Notes: generated by a model not told the origin, from the sequence alone. Positions 8,239 through 18,900 are shown, counted from the first letter of the stretch. The stretch is 64,000 nucleotides of DNA from Sphingopyxis sp. H050 (GCF_001468265.1 NZ_LNRZ01000002.1:583277-647276), one strand, 5' to 3'. A program made the numbers and translations.

Positions 8239-10002
8239 ATGCAGGATATGACCAGGACCCTTCTTTCATGCGCGTTCGCTGCGCTGGCCATCGGCGCAAC
8301 GCCGGCGCTGGCCGCCGACGCCAACCCGGACTTCCTGTCCGCGCCGCAGACCGTGCCCGACACGCTCTCTTCGAAACAGAAGCAGCTTTACACGCAGGTG
8401 CTGACCGCGATCCGTGGCCAGCGCTGGGCCGAGGCCAAGTCGCTGATCGGCGACGATACGGGTCCGCTCGCCGACTTCCTGCGCGCCGAACTGCTCACCG
8501 CCGCGAACAGTCCGCGCGCCGAAATCGTCGACATCCTGCCGATCCTCTCGCGTTCGCCGCAGCTTCCGCAGGCCGAACAGCTCGGCCGCCTCGCCGCGAA
8601 GCGCGGCGCCACCGATATCCCGATCTTGCCGCTGCAGGCGCGCCTCAGCTGGGCAGGCAGTGCGCCGCGCCGCGTCGGCGCCGACAGCGTCGGTGATCCC
8701 TCGGCTGCCGGCCTCGCGCGCACGATCCCCGACCGGATCAAGAATGACGACCCCGCGGGCGCCGAAGCGCTCTATCTCGCCGCCGCCGACAAGCTCAGCC
8801 CCGAGGCGCGCGACGAATGGCGGCAGAAGATCGCCTGGTCCTATTATATCGAGAATGACGACGCAAGCGCGCTCCGCCTCGCGTCCGAATGCGCGTCGGG
8901 CCGCGGCGCCTGGGCGACGCAAGGCGCATGGGTGCAAGCGCTCTCGTCTTGGCGTCTCCGCGACTATCGCACCGCGCTCGCCGCCTTCGACCGTGTCGCG
9001 CGCGAGGCGCCCGACAGCGAACAGCGCGCCGCCGCCTATTACTGGTCCGCGCGCGCCGCGATCGCGGTCGGCGAGCCCGCCTCGGTCCAGCCGCGCCTCC
9101 GCGCCGCCGCGGCGAACGAGGAGACCTTCTACGGCCTCCTCGCCGCCGAAACGCTCGGCGTCGAGGCCAAGGCCCAGCGCGAGAATGTCCGCGCCGACCG
9201 CAGCGCCTGGCGCGCGCTGGAAGATCTGCCCAACGTCCGCGCCGCGATGGCCTTCGCGGAAATCGGCGAGGAAGCCTATGCCGACGAACTGCTGCGCCAT
9301 CAGGCGCGCATCGGCGACGTCCGCCAGCACGAGCAGCTGATCGGCATGGCGCAGGCGCTGAGCCTTCCCGAAACCCAGCTCTGGCTGGCGCACAACACGC
9401 CGCAGGGCCGCAAGCTCGCGGCCGCCGCGCGCTATCCGCAGCCTAAATGGGAGCCGAACGGCGGCTGGCGCGTCGATCCCGCGCTTGTCTTCGCGCACAC
9501 GCTCCAGGAATCGCGCTTCCAGCGCAAGGCCGTCAGCCCGGCGGGCGCGATGGGCCTCATGCAGGTTCGCCCCGGCACCGCGAACGACCTCGCCCGCTGG
9601 AACGGCGACGGCCGCGGACCCGGCGACCTCAAGGTTCCCGCGGTCAACATGGATTTCGGCCAGCGCTATCTGCAATATCTCAGCAAGGACAGTTCGACCG
9701 GCGGCCAGCTGCCCAAAGTCATCGCCGCGTACAACGCCGGCCCGGCGCCCATCGCGCGCTGGCAGACCGAAATCCGCGACGGCGGCGACCCGCTGCTTTA
9801 CATCGAGTCGATCCCTTATTGGGAAACGCGCGGCTATGTGGGCATCGTGCTGCGCAATTACTGGATGTACGAGGCGCAGCAGGGCAAGCCGTCGGTCAGC
9901 CGCGCCGCGCTGGCGCAGGGCAAATGGCCGCGCTTTCCCGACGGCAAGGACCGCGTCCGACTGACTTACGCTGGCCCCGCCGGCCTCGCCAATGCCGATT
10001 GA
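8239..10002 (+). CDS. soluble lytic murein transglycosylase
   Basis: A 587-residue periplasmic enzyme that cleaves the MurNAc-GlcNAc bond of peptidoglycan to give anhydro-muropeptides. A signal peptide ([19 protein letters not shown]) is followed by a long alpha-helical, TPR-like superhelix as in Slt70. The C-terminal SLT domain has the catalytic Glu in [19 protein letters not shown] (near residue 423), with GLMQVRP and AYNAGP. The ATG at 8239 has GGGGA nine bases upstream; a second ATG at 8248 is possible. It overlaps moaB by 11 bases. Confidence 0.93.
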   Translation: MQDMTRTLLSCAFAALAIGATPALAADANPDFLSAPQTVPDTLSSKQKQLYTQVLTAIRGQRWAEAKSLIGDDTGPLADFLRAELLTAANSPRAEIVDILPILSRSPQLPQAEQLGRLAAKRGATDIPILPLQARLSWAGSAPRRVGADSVGDPSAAGLARTIPDRIKNDDPAGAEALYLAAADKLSPEARDEWRQKIAWSYYIENDDASALRLASECASGRGAWATQGAWVQALSSWRLRDYRTALAAFDRVAREAPDSEQRAAAYYWSARAAIAVGEPASVQPRLRAAAANEETFYGLLAAETLGVEAKAQRENVRADRSAWRALEDLPNVRAAMAFAEIGEEAYADELLRHQARIGDVRQHEQLIGMAQALSLPETQLWLAHNTPQGRKLAAAARYPQPKWEPNGGWRVDPALVFAHTLQESRFQRKAVSPAGAMGLMQVRPGTANDLARWNGDGRGPGDLKVPAVNMDFGQRYLQYLSKDSSTGGQLPKVIAAYNAGPAPIARWQTEIRDGGDPLLYIESIPYWETRGYVGIVLRNYWMYEAQQGKPSVSRAALAQGKWPRFPDGKDRVRLTYAGPAGLANAD

Positions 10003-10516
10003 CGAAAGCCTGCCCTTCCGGCCCGTCCGGATCGCGCTGCTGACGGTGTCCGACAGCCGCAGCGTCGCGACCGACAAGTCGGGGGACAAGCTCGAAGAAT
10101 TGCTCACCGCCGCCGGCCACATCCTCGCCGCGCGCGCGATCATCCCCGATGAGGGCGATCTGATCGTCTCGCGGCTTCACAACTGGATTGACGATCCCGA
10201 AGTCGATGTCGTCATCACCACGGGCGGCACCGGCGTCACCGGCCGCGACGTCACGCCCGAGGCGCTCCACCGGATCAACGGCAAGGACATCCCCGGTTTC
10301 GGCGAGCTGTTCCGCTGGCTCAGCTATCAGAAGATCGGCACCTCGACGATCCAGTCGCGCGCCTGCGCGATCGTCGCGCGCGGGACCTTCATCTTCGCGC
10401 TGCCGGGCTCGACCGGAGCGGTCACCGACGCCTGGGAAGGCATCTTGTCGACCCAACTCGACAGCCGCCACAAGCCCTGCAACTTCGTCGAATTGATGCC
10501 GCGGCTTACGGAATGA
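9992..10516 (+). CDS. moaB: molybdenum cofactor biosynthesis protein B
   Basis: A 174-residue cytoplasmic protein of the MoaB/MogA family, which binds or adenylylates molybdopterin before molybdenum insertion. The motifs TVSDSR near residue 18, [15 protein letters not shown] in the middle and ALPGSTGAV near the C-terminus are those of the family. The start lies inside the 3' end of the lytic transglycosylase gene and the stop overlaps the next lipoprotein gene in ATGA. It is therefore part of an operon with unrelated envelope functions. The other molybdopterin genes in the window, moaC-moeA and moaE-moaD, are more than 20 kb away. Confidence 0.94.
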   Translation: MPIDESLPFRPVRIALLTVSDSRSVATDKSGDKLEELLTAAGHILAARAIIPDEGDLIVSRLHNWIDDPEVDVVITTGGTGVTGRDVTPEALHRINGKDIPGFGELFRWLSYQKIGTSTIQSRACAIVARGTFIFALPGSTGAVTDAWEGILSTQLDSRHKPCNFVELMPRLTE

Positions 10517-11115
10517 GGCATTTCGTGGCGCTTGCGCTTCTCTTCGTTCTGGCCGGATGCGCCGCGATGACGGCATCTCCGTCGGCCCCGTCATCTGCCG
10601 GCCAATGTCGCCTTACCAACGAAGACCTGATAGCCAATCGCTCGCTTTCGTGGCCCGAATTCGATCAGCGCCAGAATAGCCGCACCACATGGAGCGCACT
10701 CGGATCGGCAGGGTGCCACGAGGCGGCGGCGGTCGCCTATGCCGACTATCTCGCCTTCGGTCCGTCGATATCGGGCGAGCGATACCAGACGACGGCACGC
10801 TTTCATCTCGGCAGGTCGCTGGCTTATGCAGGCCGTACCGAGGAAGCGGCTCGGATGATCGCGACAGCTCGCCGCGAGACCGAAGTCGGCGGCCTGCACT
10901 GGAACGACTATGTTCAGGGAACAGTCGCCTTCCTTACCCGCGACCGTGAAACGCTGGTCGCTCGGCAGGCATCGCTCGCTGCGCAATCGGGTTTTGCTAA
11001 CCGGATCAACGCTGGGGTCCTCGCCGGGCTACTCCATTGCTGGAACCGCCCGTATCTGGAAGCGGCAGCCCCGGCTTGTACGACCGCCAGCGGATATCAA
11101 ATGCCCGCCGAATAA
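10513..11115 (+). CDS. lipoprotein of unknown function
   Basis: A 200-residue protein starting [19 protein letters not shown], a classic lipoprotein signal peptide with lipobox LAGC (Cys16). The mature part contains helix-turn-helix stretches reminiscent of TPR repeats ([27 protein letters not shown]) and four further cysteines, suggesting a folded, disulfide-bonded periplasmic protein. No named family is recognised. Its ATG overlaps the moaB stop. Codon use is slightly less GC-rich than its neighbours. It ends just before the SOS box of the next gene. Confidence 0.8.
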   Translation: MRHFVALALLFVLAGCAAMTASPSAPSSAGQCRLTNEDLIANRSLSWPEFDQRQNSRTTWSALGSAGCHEAAAVAYADYLAFGPSISGERYQTTARFHLGRSLAYAGRTEEAARMIATARRETEVGGLHWNDYVQGTVAFLTRDRETLVARQASLAAQSGFANRINAGVLAGLLHCWNRPYLEAAAPACTTASGYQMPAE

Positions 11116-11119
11116 TTTT

Positions 11120-11134
11120 GTTCTTCATTTGTTC
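11120..11134 (+). promoter_or_regulatory. LexA (SOS) box upstream of the radical SAM gene
   Basis: GTTCTTCATTTGTTC fits the alphaproteobacterial LexA consensus GTTC-N7-GTTC exactly. It lies 24 bases before the GTG at 11159, overlapping the likely -35 region; a TACGAT at 11147-11152 could be the -10. The same consensus occurs at the lexA promoter in this window, which supports its reality here. Confidence 0.8.
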
Positions 11135-11158
11135 CAATGATCGCGCTACGATCCGAGA

Positions 11159-12247
11159 GTGGAACGAACGAAGCCTCTACCCCCAATGTCAGGCCGCGGC
11201 GCGCCGACCAATTTGCGCCCGACCCGCACCGGATCGCTCGATCGCGAGGCCGATGGCGACTGGCTCGACGCGGCCGAAGATATCGACGGCACCCCGCCTC
11301 CCCTGCGCACGACCGTCACTATCGAGCACCCGAAGACGATCATCGCGCGCAACACCTCGCCTGACATCGGCTTCGACCGCTCGATCAACCCCTATCGCGG
11401 CTGCGAGCATGGCTGCATCTATTGCTTCGCGCGCCCGACGCACGCTTTCCACGACCTGTCGCCGGGGCTCGATTTCGAAAGCAAGCTGTTCGCCAAGCCC
11501 GACGCGGCGAAGCTGCTTCGGCAAGAATTGGCGAAACGCAATTACAAGGTCGCGCCGCTCGCGATCGGAACCAACACCGACGGCTACCAGCCGATCGAGC
11601 GGGAATGGGGAATTACGCGATCGATCGTCGAGGTTCTGGCCGAAACGAAGCATCCGCTGCTGATCACGACCAAGTCCGATCGCCTTCTCCGCGACATCGA
11701 CCTGCTCGCCGCGATGGCACGCGACAATCTGGTCGGCGTCGCGATTTCGGTCACGACGCTCGACGCAAGGATCGCGCGCACGCTCGAACCCCGCGCGCCG
11801 CACCCCCGCCGCCGCCTCGCTGCGATCCGCAAGCTGATCGACGCGGGTGTGCCGACCCAGGTCAATATCTCACCGGTCATCCCCGCGATCACCGACCACG
11901 AGATCGAGGCGATCATGGCCGCCGCGGCCGAGGCCGGCGCGATCCGCGCCTCCTACATATTGATGCGCCTGCCGTTCGAGGTCGCGCCGCTTTTCCGCGC
12001 CTGGCTCGCGGCGCATTATCCCGACCGTGCCGACAAGGTCATGCACATCGTACAGGACATCCGCGGCGGAAAGGACAATGATCCCAATTTCTTCACGCGC
12101 ATGAAGGGGCAAGGCATCTGGCCGCAGCTGATCCGCCAGCGCGTCAAGCGCGCCGCGCGCGAACATGGCATGGACAGGAGCTTCCCGCCGCTCCGCAGCG
12201 ACCTGTTTCGTCCGCCCGAGCGCGACGGGCAGATGGAGATGTTTTAG
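11159..12247 (+). CDS. PA0069-family radical SAM protein (SplB-like)
   Basis: A 362-residue radical S-adenosylmethionine protein. The cluster-binding motif is CEHGCIYCFAR, preceded by NPYRG. This arrangement and length define the PA0069 group, related to spore photoproduct lyase, whose substrate is not established. A spaced LexA box directly upstream suggests induction by DNA damage, which fits a DNA-repair role; that is inference. Start choice is open. GTG at 11159 would give an almost leaderless message, while ATG at 11186 (MSGRGAPTN) is closer to where relatives begin. It meets the acyl-CoA ligase gene tail to tail with a four-base overlap. Confidence 0.9.
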   Translation: MERTKPLPPMSGRGAPTNLRPTRTGSLDREADGDWLDAAEDIDGTPPPLRTTVTIEHPKTIIARNTSPDIGFDRSINPYRGCEHGCIYCFARPTHAFHDLSPGLDFESKLFAKPDAAKLLRQELAKRNYKVAPLAIGTNTDGYQPIEREWGITRSIVEVLAETKHPLLITTKSDRLLRDIDLLAAMARDNLVGVAISVTTLDARIARTLEPRAPHPRRRLAAIRKLIDAGVPTQVNISPVIPAITDHEIEAIMAAAAEAGAIRASYILMRLPFEVAPLFRAWLAAHYPDRADKVMHIVQDIRGGKDNDPNFFTRMKGQGIWPQLIRQRVKRAAREHGMDRSFPPLRSDLFRPPERDGQMEMF

Positions 12248-13848
12248 GCCGCCGTCAGCGAGCGAAGCTTGTAATCCTTGTAATCGTCGCGGATCTGCCG
12301 CTTCAATATCTTGCCCGTCGCGGTGTGCGGCAGTTCGTCGACGAAGACGACCTCGTCGGGCAGCCACCATTTGGCGACCTTGTCCTTCAGATAATCGACG
12401 ATGTCGGCATCGCTCACTTCGGCGCCCGGCTTCTTCACGATCAGCAGGATCGGCCGTTCGTCCCATTTGGGGTGATAGACGCCGACCGCGGCGGCCTCCT
12501 GCACCCCCGGCGCGCCGACCGCGGCATTTTCCAGTTCGATCGAGCTGATCCATTCGCCGCCCGACTTGATCACATCCTTCGCGCGGTCGGTGATCTGCAT
12601 GACGCCGTCGGGATGGATGACCGACACATCGCCGGTGTCGAACCAGCCGTCGCTGTCCGCCGCATCGGCGTCGGCCTTGAAATAGCGCTGGATGATCCAG
12701 GGCCCGCGAATTTGCAGCCGCCCGCTCGTCACGCCGTCGCGGGGCAGTTCCTTGTCCTCGTCGTCGACGATGCGCAGTTCGACCCCGAACGGCGGACAGC
12801 CCTGGCGGCAGACGATGTCGACACGCTCGTCGAAGCTCAGCTCGTCCCAGTTCCAGGGACGCTTGCCCATCGTCCCGATCGGCGAGGTTTCGGTCATCCC
12901 CCACGCATGGCCGACATCGACGCCGGCTTTCATGAAACGCTCGATCATCGCGCGCGGCGCCGCCGACCCGCCGATGATCACGCGGTAGAGCTTGCCATAA
13001 TCGATCCCCGTCGCATCCATATGCGCGAACATCGCCAGCCAGACCGTCGGCACCCCCGCGCTGTGCGTCACGCCCTCGTCGCGCATCAGGTCGCACAGTA
13101 TCTTCGCATCGTTGGTCGCCGAGAAGACCAGCTTCGCCCCGACGGTCGCCGCGGCGAAGGGAATGCCCCAGCTGTTGGCGTGGAACATGGGCACGATCGG
13201 CAGGATGACGCTGCGGTTCGACATGTCGAACACGTCAGGCTGAATTTCGGTGATCGCGTGGATGACGTTCGAGCGATGCTCGTACAGCACGCCCTTCGGA
13301 TTGCCCGTCGTGCCGCTGGTATAGCAAAGGCCTACCGGATCGCGTTCGTCGAGTTCGACCCACTGAAAACTGCCGTCCTCGGCGTCGACCAGATCGCGGT
13401 ACGACTTATAGCCGCCCTGCGCCGGCGCATCGAACAGGATAAAATGCTCGACGGTCGGAAGCTGGTCGCGCAGCCGCTCGACGATCGGCAGGAACATCGC
13501 GTCGAACAGCAGGACGCGGTCCTCGGCGTGATTGATGATATAGATCAGCTGCTCGTCGAACAGCCGCGGGTTAACGGTATGAAGCACTCCGCCCATCCCG
13601 GCGGTGCCATACCAGCTGACGAGATGGTGGCCGTGGTTCATCGCCAAGGTCGCGATGCGGTCGCCCTTCCTGATGCCCAGCTTCGCCATCGCCGCGGCGA
13701 AGCGGCGCGCGTCGGTGCCGACCTCGCCCCATGTCGAGCGCGTGATGCTGCCGTCAGCCCAGCGCGAAACAATCTCGCGCCCGCCATGCTCGCGCGCGGC
13801 ATGGTCGATCAGGCTCGTGACGAGTAGCGGCTGGCCCTGCATAGACAT
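12244..13848 (-). CDS. fatty-acyl-CoA ligase (AMP-forming)
   Basis: A 534-residue member of the adenylate-forming superfamily that activates a carboxylic acid, probably medium- or long-chain fatty acid, to its CoA thioester. All core motifs are present: the P-loop [17 protein letters not shown], the aromatic/ATP motif [10 protein letters not shown], the hinge [11 protein letters not shown], and the C-terminal catalytic lysine in [10 protein letters not shown]. Length and motif spelling resemble AlkK-type ligases. The upstream side holds a 116-base gap after dnaE, so it may share that transcript or use its own promoter. Confidence 0.92.
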   Translation of the reverse strand: MSMQGQPLLVTSLIDHAAREHGGREIVSRWADGSITRSTWGEVGTDARRFAAAMAKLGIRKGDRIATLAMNHGHHLVSWYGTAGMGGVLHTVNPRLFDEQLIYIINHAEDRVLLFDAMFLPIVERLRDQLPTVEHFILFDAPAQGGYKSYRDLVDAEDGSFQWVELDERDPVGLCYTSGTTGNPKGVLYEHRSNVIHAITEIQPDVFDMSNRSVILPIVPMFHANSWGIPFAAATVGAKLVFSATNDAKILCDLMRDEGVTHSAGVPTVWLAMFAHMDATGIDYGKLYRVIIGGSAAPRAMIERFMKAGVDVGHAWGMTETSPIGTMGKRPWNWDELSFDERVDIVCRQGCPPFGVELRIVDDEDKELPRDGVTSGRLQIRGPWIIQRYFKADADAADSDGWFDTGDVSVIHPDGVMQITDRAKDVIKSGGEWISSIELENAAVGAPGVQEAAAVGVYHPKWDERPILLIVKKPGAEVSDADIVDYLKDKVAKWWLPDEVVFVDELPHTATGKILKRQIRDDYKDYKLRSLTAA

Positions 13849-13964
13849 TTCGGCATCCTCTTTGTGGTGTTTGCCCTTGGATAAGGCGAGGAATGCGGTG
13901 GGCGCAAGCCTTTAGCGGCACCGGACCCTCCCTGTGGCGAGGCCATGGGGTGGATCCGGAATGC

Positions 13965-16900
13965 TTACCCCCGCACCCTGAAATCCTTGGGGGCCGCGAG
14001 CGACAGCTTCGGCTCGATCACCCCCGCGACCAGTTCGAGCCGCGCGACAAGGTCGGGATTGAGCGCGAAGCGGCGGCCGAGGTTGATGCGAATGTCGCGC
14101 CCGGTATCGGGGTCGGGCGTCGTGACGATGATCGCGCCGCGCGCATCGTCGCGCCGCTCAGCGAGCCTTGCCAGTTCGGCGATCGCCTCCACCGCCTCGA
14201 TCCGGCACTCGAGCTGCAGCGCCGCGGTCGCCGCAATATCGGCGAGCGCTTGCGCCCCGCGCACCGTCACGCGCGGCGTCTCCTCGCCTTCCAGCAGGTC
14301 GAGCTCGACCGACAGCATTGCGCAGCCGCCATCCTCGGCCAGCGCCTCGAGTATCTTGCCCGCCTGCTCATCGAAGCAACTCGACTGGAATTGCCCGCTC
14401 CGGTCGGACAGCGTCAGGTTGAGAAACCGATTGCCGCGCTGCGACACGCGCGGCCGCGCACTTTCGACCATCGCCGCCATGACCATCGGAATACGCGTGC
14501 CAGGCGTCATGTCGACATTATCGCAGATGTCGCCGTACGAACGCGCCCCGCGCGCCGCGACGATCGCCTCATATTGCTCGACCGGATGCGCAGAGAAATA
14601 GAAGCCGAACGCCTCTTTCTCGCGAGTCATCCGCTCGGCCTGCGTCCACGGCTCGGCCGCGGGCAGTTGCAACACCGGCATGATCGCGATGTCGCCGCCG
14701 AACAGCCCGCCCTGCCCCGTCGACCGCTCGTGCGCCGAACTGTTTGCGCAGGCGAGCAACGCCTCGGCCCCGGCATAGGCGCGCGGCCGGTCGGGCTCGA
14801 TACAGTCGAACGCCCCGCCCGCCGCCAGCGCCTCGATCTGGCGCCGGTTGAGCTGCTTCGGGTCGATCCGCGCCGCGAAATCGTCGAGGCTCGCAAAATC
14901 GCCTTTCGCATGGCGCTCGGCGACCAGCGCTTCCATCGCCTTCTCGCCGACGCCCTTCAGCGCGCCGAGCGCATAGCGCACCGTCAGCCCTTCATCGCCG
15001 CGCCCGACCGAGAAATCGGCCTCGCTCTCGTTGATCGACGGCGCCGAGACATCGATCCCCAGCCGCCGCATATCGTCGATGAAGATCGACAATTTGTCGG
15101 TCTGGTGGCTGTCGAACGACATCGACGCCGCGAAGAATTCGTGCGGATAATGCGCCTTCAGCCATGCGGTCTGATACGACAACAGCGCATAGGCCGCGGC
15201 GTGGCTCTTGTTGAAGCCATAGCCTGCGAATTTATCGATCAAGTCGAACAGTTCGTTCGCCGCCTTCGCGTCGATGCCGTTATGCTCGCCGCAGCCCTTG
15301 ACGAAGGTGTCGCGCTGCGCGTCCATCTCCGCCTGCACCTTCTTGCCCATCGCGCGGCGCAGCAGGTCGGCGCCGCCCAGGCTGTAGCCGGCGAGGATCT
15401 GCGCCGCCTGCATCACCTGTTCCTGATAGACGAAGATGCCATAAGTCTCGGCGAGGATGCCTTCGAGCAGCGGGTGCGGATAAGCGATCGGCTCGCGGCC
15501 GTTCTTGCGTGCGCCGAACAGCGGAATATTGTCCATCGGCCCGGGGCGATAGAGCGCGACGAGCGCGATGATGTCGCCGAAATTGGTCGGCTTCACCGCC
15601 GACAGCGTGCGCCGCATTCCTTCGGATTCCAGCTGGAACACCCCGACGGTGTCGCCGCGCTGGAGCAGCTCGTACACCGCCGTGTCGTCCCACGCGAGCG
15701 TGTCGAGATCGACGTCGACCCCGCGGAGCGCGAGCAGCCGCTTCGCCTCCTTCAGCACCGACAGCGTTTTCAGCCCGAGGAAGTCGAACTTCACCAGCCC
15801 CGCGGTCTCGACATATTTCATGTCGAACTGCGTCACCGGCATGTCCGACCGGGGGTCGCGATAGAGCGGGACGAGCTGGTCGAGCGGCCGGTCGCCGATC
15901 ACGACGCCCGCCGCGTGCGTCGAGCTGTGCCGCGGCAACCCTTCCAACTGCCGCGCCATGTCGAACAGGCGGCGCACGCCATCGTCCTGCTTATATTCCG
16001 TCATCAGCTCGCTGACGCCATTCAACGCGCGTTCGAGCGTCCAAGGATCCGTCGGATGGTTCGGCACCAGCTTCGCGAGCCGGTCGACCTGGCCATAGCT
16101 CATCTGGAGCACGCGCCCGGTGTCCTTCAGCACCGCGCGCGCCTTCAGCTTACCGAAGGTGATGATTTGTGCCACGGTATCGCGGCCGTACTTTTCCTGC
16201 ACATAGCGGATCACTTCGCCGCGCCGCGTTTCGCAGAAATCGATGTCGAAGTCGGGCATCGACACGCGCTCGGGATTGAGGAAGCGTTCGAACAGCAGGC
16301 CCAGCTTCAACGGGTCGAGGTCGGTGATCGTCAGCGCCCAGGCGACGACGCTGCCAGCGCCCGACCCGCGCCCCGGGCCCACCGGAATATCGTGCGACTT
16401 CGCCCATTTGATGAAATCGGCAACGATCAGGAAATAGCCCGGAAAGCCCATCTGGGTAATGACGTCGACCTCGAAGTCGAGGCGCTCGACATAGGCTTGC
16501 CGGTCTTCATCGGACAGATCGGAATAGAGCGCCAGCCGCGCCGCCAATCCCTCATGCGCGTCGCGCTTGAGCTGCGCCGCCTCGCCCTCGCGGTCGCCCG
16601 CAAGGCTGGGCAGGATCGGCGCGCGCTTCGGCGCCATGAACGCACAGCGCTGCGCGACGGTCAGCGTATTGTGAATAGCCTCGGGCAGGTCGCTGAACGC
16701 ATCCTCCATCGCCTCGGCGGGCTTCAGCCATGCCTCGGGGCTCGATACGCGCCGGTCTTCGCTTTCGACATAGGCCGATTGCGCGATGCACAGCATCGCA
16801 TCGTGTGCGGCGTGGAATTGCGGTTCGACGAAATTCGCCGGATTGGTCGCGACGATCGGCAGCGCCCGCGCATAGGCGAGATCGATCAGCGCATTCTCGG

Positions 16901-17456
16901 CCGCGATCTCGGTCGCATCGTTGCGCCGCGACAGCTCGATATAGAGCCGCCCACCGAACAGCGCTTCCAGCTGCTCGACATAATCCTCGGCCGCGGTCCG
17001 CTGCTCGCCCGCGAGCAACCGCGCCAGCGCGCCTTCGCCGCCACCGGTCAGGCAGATCAGCCCGTCGGTCTTGCCCGCGAGGTTCGCCAGCGTGACATGC
17101 GGATCCTGCTCGACCGGCCGGCCCAGGTGGGCCGCAGACACGAGCGCGCACAGATTGTTATAGCCCGCATCGTCCTGCGCATAGAGCGCCAGCCAGTCGA
17201 TCATCGGCGCGCCGTTGGCGAGCCGTTGCCCCGGCCGCGCAACGCTCAGGAAGGCGCCGACGATCGGCTGCACCCCCGCCGCCTTGCACGCCTCGCCAAA
17301 GGCCATGACGCCATACAGCCCGTTGCGGTCGGCCACCGCAATCGCCGGAAAACCCCGGTCGCGCGCGGCTTTCGCGATCGCCTTGGGCTCGATCGCCCCC
17401 TCCAGCATGGTGTAACTGGAAAAGACGCGCAGGGGAACGAAGGGGCTGTAGGCCAT
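13965..17456 (-). CDS. dnaE: DNA polymerase III subunit alpha
   Basis: The 1163-residue replicative polymerase catalytic subunit. The N-terminal PHP domain begins FVPLRVFSSYTMLEGAI. The polymerase active site is in MPDFDIDF near residue 402 and the third catalytic Asp in KFDFLGLKTL. The family motif GPGRGSGAGSVVAW lies just before the active site, and a C-terminal OB-fold region completes the usual DnaE1 layout. Length is normal for the family. A large open frame on the opposite strand is a GC-skew shadow. It reads away from the peroxidase cluster with an 80-base gap upstream. Confidence 0.97.
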   Translation of the reverse strand: MAYSPFVPLRVFSSYTMLEGAIEPKAIAKAARDRGFPAIAVADRNGLYGVMAFGEACKAAGVQPIVGAFLSVARPGQRLANGAPMIDWLALYAQDDAGYNNLCALVSAAHLGRPVEQDPHVTLANLAGKTDGLICLTGGGEGALARLLAGEQRTAAEDYVEQLEALFGGRLYIELSRRNDATEIAAENALIDLAYARALPIVATNPANFVEPQFHAAHDAMLCIAQSAYVESEDRRVSSPEAWLKPAEAMEDAFSDLPEAIHNTLTVAQRCAFMAPKRAPILPSLAGDREGEAAQLKRDAHEGLAARLALYSDLSDEDRQAYVERLDFEVDVITQMGFPGYFLIVADFIKWAKSHDIPVGPGRGSGAGSVVAWALTITDLDPLKLGLLFERFLNPERVSMPDFDIDFCETRRGEVIRYVQEKYGRDTVAQIITFGKLKARAVLKDTGRVLQMSYGQVDRLAKLVPNHPTDPWTLERALNGVSELMTEYKQDDGVRRLFDMARQLEGLPRHSSTHAAGVVIGDRPLDQLVPLYRDPRSDMPVTQFDMKYVETAGLVKFDFLGLKTLSVLKEAKRLLALRGVDVDLDTLAWDDTAVYELLQRGDTVGVFQLESEGMRRTLSAVKPTNFGDIIALVALYRPGPMDNIPLFGARKNGREPIAYPHPLLEGILAETYGIFVYQEQVMQAAQILAGYSLGGADLLRRAMGKKVQAEMDAQRDTFVKGCGEHNGIDAKAANELFDLIDKFAGYGFNKSHAAAYALLSYQTAWLKAHYPHEFFAASMSFDSHQTDKLSIFIDDMRRLGIDVSAPSINESEADFSVGRGDEGLTVRYALGALKGVGEKAMEALVAERHAKGDFASLDDFAARIDPKQLNRRQIEALAAGGAFDCIEPDRPRAYAGAEALLACANSSAHERSTGQGGLFGGDIAIMPVLQLPAAEPWTQAERMTREKEAFGFYFSAHPVEQYEAIVAARGARSYGDICDNVDMTPGTRIPMVMAAMVESARPRVSQRGNRFLNLTLSDRSGQFQSSCFDEQAGKILEALAEDGGCAMLSVELDLLEGEETPRVTVRGAQALADIAATAALQLECRIEAVEAIAELARLAERRDDARGAIIVTTPDPDTGRDIRINLGRRFALNPDLVARLELVAGVIEPKLSLAAPKDFRVRG

Positions 17457-17536
17457 CGAGCGACGCTAGGCATATGTGACGATTCGGGGAAGGCCCATGC
17501 AAACCGCTGCCGTCATTTAATCGCGCCCCGTTCCTC

Positions 17537-17710
17537 TCATCGCCGTCGAGCGATTGGCCAGAAAAACCCGACCGCGAAACCGACTGCCAGAAGAGCGCCG
17601 ACGCCCGGCCAGCCGAACCGATCTTTGACCACGAGGGTCAGCAGCAGCGTGACGCATGTGATCACGATCTGCCTCAAGACTAATCTTAAATTGCGCCGTA
17701 TCCCAGCCAC
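17537..17710 (-). CDS. 57-residue two-helix membrane protein
   Basis: A small open frame immediately downstream of the glutathione peroxidase gene. Its GTG start is at 17708-17710, with AGGGG six bases before it. The protein has a basic start (AGIRRNLRLVLR), a first hydrophobic helix (IVITCVTLLLTLVV), a short loop KDRFGWPG, a second helix (VGALLAVGFAVGFFW) and a basic end (ARRR). This hairpin layout, the ribosome binding site and the nine-base gap to the peroxidase stop support a real gene. No family is recognised. A role beside the peroxidase is only suggested by position. Confidence 0.6.
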   Translation of the reverse strand: MAGIRRNLRLVLRQIVITCVTLLLTLVVKDRFGWPGVGALLAVGFAVGFFWPIARRR

Positions 17711-17719
17711 CGACTGCCC

Positions 17720-18196
17720 CTACCCCAGCAATTCCTCGATCTCTTTCCTCAGCTGTTCCGGCTTCGTCGTCGGCGCATGGCGCGACACGACTTTCCCGTC
17801 GCGGCCAACCAGGAACTTGGTAAAATTCCACTTGATCCCGCTGCCGAGCAACCCGGTCTTTTCCTTCTTCAGATATTTGAAGATCGGATCGGCATCGTCG
17901 CCGTTGACGTCGATCTTCGCCATCAGCGGGAAGGACACGTCATAGGTCAGCGAGCAGAAATTCTTGATTTCCTCGGCATCCCCCGGCTCCTGCGCGCCGA
18001 ACTGGTTGCACGGAAAGGCGAGGATTTCGAACCCGCGATCCTTGTAGTCGCGGTACAGCTCCTCCAGCCCCTCATATTGCGGGGTAAAACCGCATTTCGA
18101 CGCGGTGTTGACGATCAGCAGCACCTTGCCGCGATAGTCGGCCAAGGATTGCGTCGCCCCGCCCGGCAGCTTCGCGGTCAGATCGTACAGCTCCAT
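17720..18196 (-). CDS. glutathione peroxidase family protein
   Basis: A 158-residue thiol peroxidase that reduces hydrogen or lipid peroxides. The peroxidatic residue is Cys35 in NTASKCGFTPQ (cysteine, not selenocysteine). The glutamine of FPCNQFGAQEP and the tryptophan of KWNFTKFLV complete the catalytic tetrad. As in many bacterial members, thioredoxin may be the true reductant. The start MELYDL is preferred over one five codons upstream because GGGGAG lies seven bases before it. No signal peptide, so cytoplasmic. It is downstream of lolD by 26 bases on the same strand. Confidence 0.94.
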   Translation of the reverse strand: MELYDLTAKLPGGATQSLADYRGKVLLIVNTASKCGFTPQYEGLEELYRDYKDRGFEILAFPCNQFGAQEPGDAEEIKNFCSLTYDVSFPLMAKIDVNGDDADPIFKYLKKEKTGLLGSGIKWNFTKFLVGRDGKVVSRHAPTTKPEQLRKEIEELLG

Positions 18197-18222
18197 TCGC
18201 CATCTCCCCAAAAAATCGCAGC

Positions 18223-18900
18223 CTAGGCTTCGATATGTCCTTCGTGCAAGCGCAGCACCCGGTCCATCTTCGCGGCCAGCCGCTCATTGTGCGTCGCGAC
18301 CAGCGCCGCCGAGCCATGGTCCCGCACCAGCTTCACGAACTGGTCGAACACGCGGTCGGCGGTCGCCTCGTCGAGATTGCCCGTCGGCTCGTCGGCAAGC
18401 ACCAGGAGCGGCCGGTTCGCCAGCGCGCGTGCCACGGCGACGCGCTGCTGTTCGCCGCCCGACAGCTTGCTCGGCTTGTGATGCAGTCGCTCGCCGAGCC
18501 CCAGACGCCCGAGCAGGTCGGCGGCGCGCTCCTCGGCCTCGGCCTGCCCTGCGCCGCGGATCAGCTGCGGCAGCACGACATTCTCGATCGCGGTAAAGTC
18601 GGGCAACAGATGGTGGAACTGATAGACGAAGCCGATCTTCTCGCGCCGCGTCTGCGTCCGGTCGCCCTGATCGATCCGCGTCACATCCTCGCCGTCGATG
18701 CGTATAAGCCCCTCGAAACCGCCTTCGAGCAGGCCGACGGCTTGCAGCATCGTCGACTTGCCCGACCCCGACGGCCCGAGCAGCGCAACGATCTCACCCT
18801 TGCGCAGCGTCGCATTGACCCCGCGCAGCACGTCGATCGTGACATCGCCCTGCGTGAAGCTGCGCTTCAGGTCGGTCAGTTCCAGCGCGAGATCACTCAT
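18223..18900 (-). CDS. lolD: lipoprotein-releasing ABC transporter, ATP-binding protein
   Basis: A 225-residue ATPase that powers release of outer-membrane-bound lipoproteins from the inner membrane. Walker A is GPSGSGKST, the signature is [15 protein letters not shown] and Walker B is LLVLADEP. The LolD-typical [17 protein letters not shown] is also present. The start MSDLALEL overlaps the end of the permease gene by eight bases, so the two are translated together. Length is typical. Confidence 0.95.
   Translation of the reverse strand: MSDLALELTDLKRSFTQGDVTIDVLRGVNATLRKGEIVALLGPSGSGKSTMLQAVGLLEGGFEGLIRIDGEDVTRIDQGDRTQTRREKIGFVYQFHHLLPDFTAIENVVLPQLIRGAGQAEAEERAADLLGRLGLGERLHHKPSKLSGGEQQRVAVARALANRPLLVLADEPTGNLDEATADRVFDQFVKLVRDHGSAALVATHNERLAAKMDRVLRLHEGHIEA

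Noticed and set aside
13893..17945. A 1350-codon open frame on the plus strand
   Set aside because: It lies antisense to dnaE, has Arg/His/Gln-rich composition typical of GC-rich shadow frames, and shows no domain.
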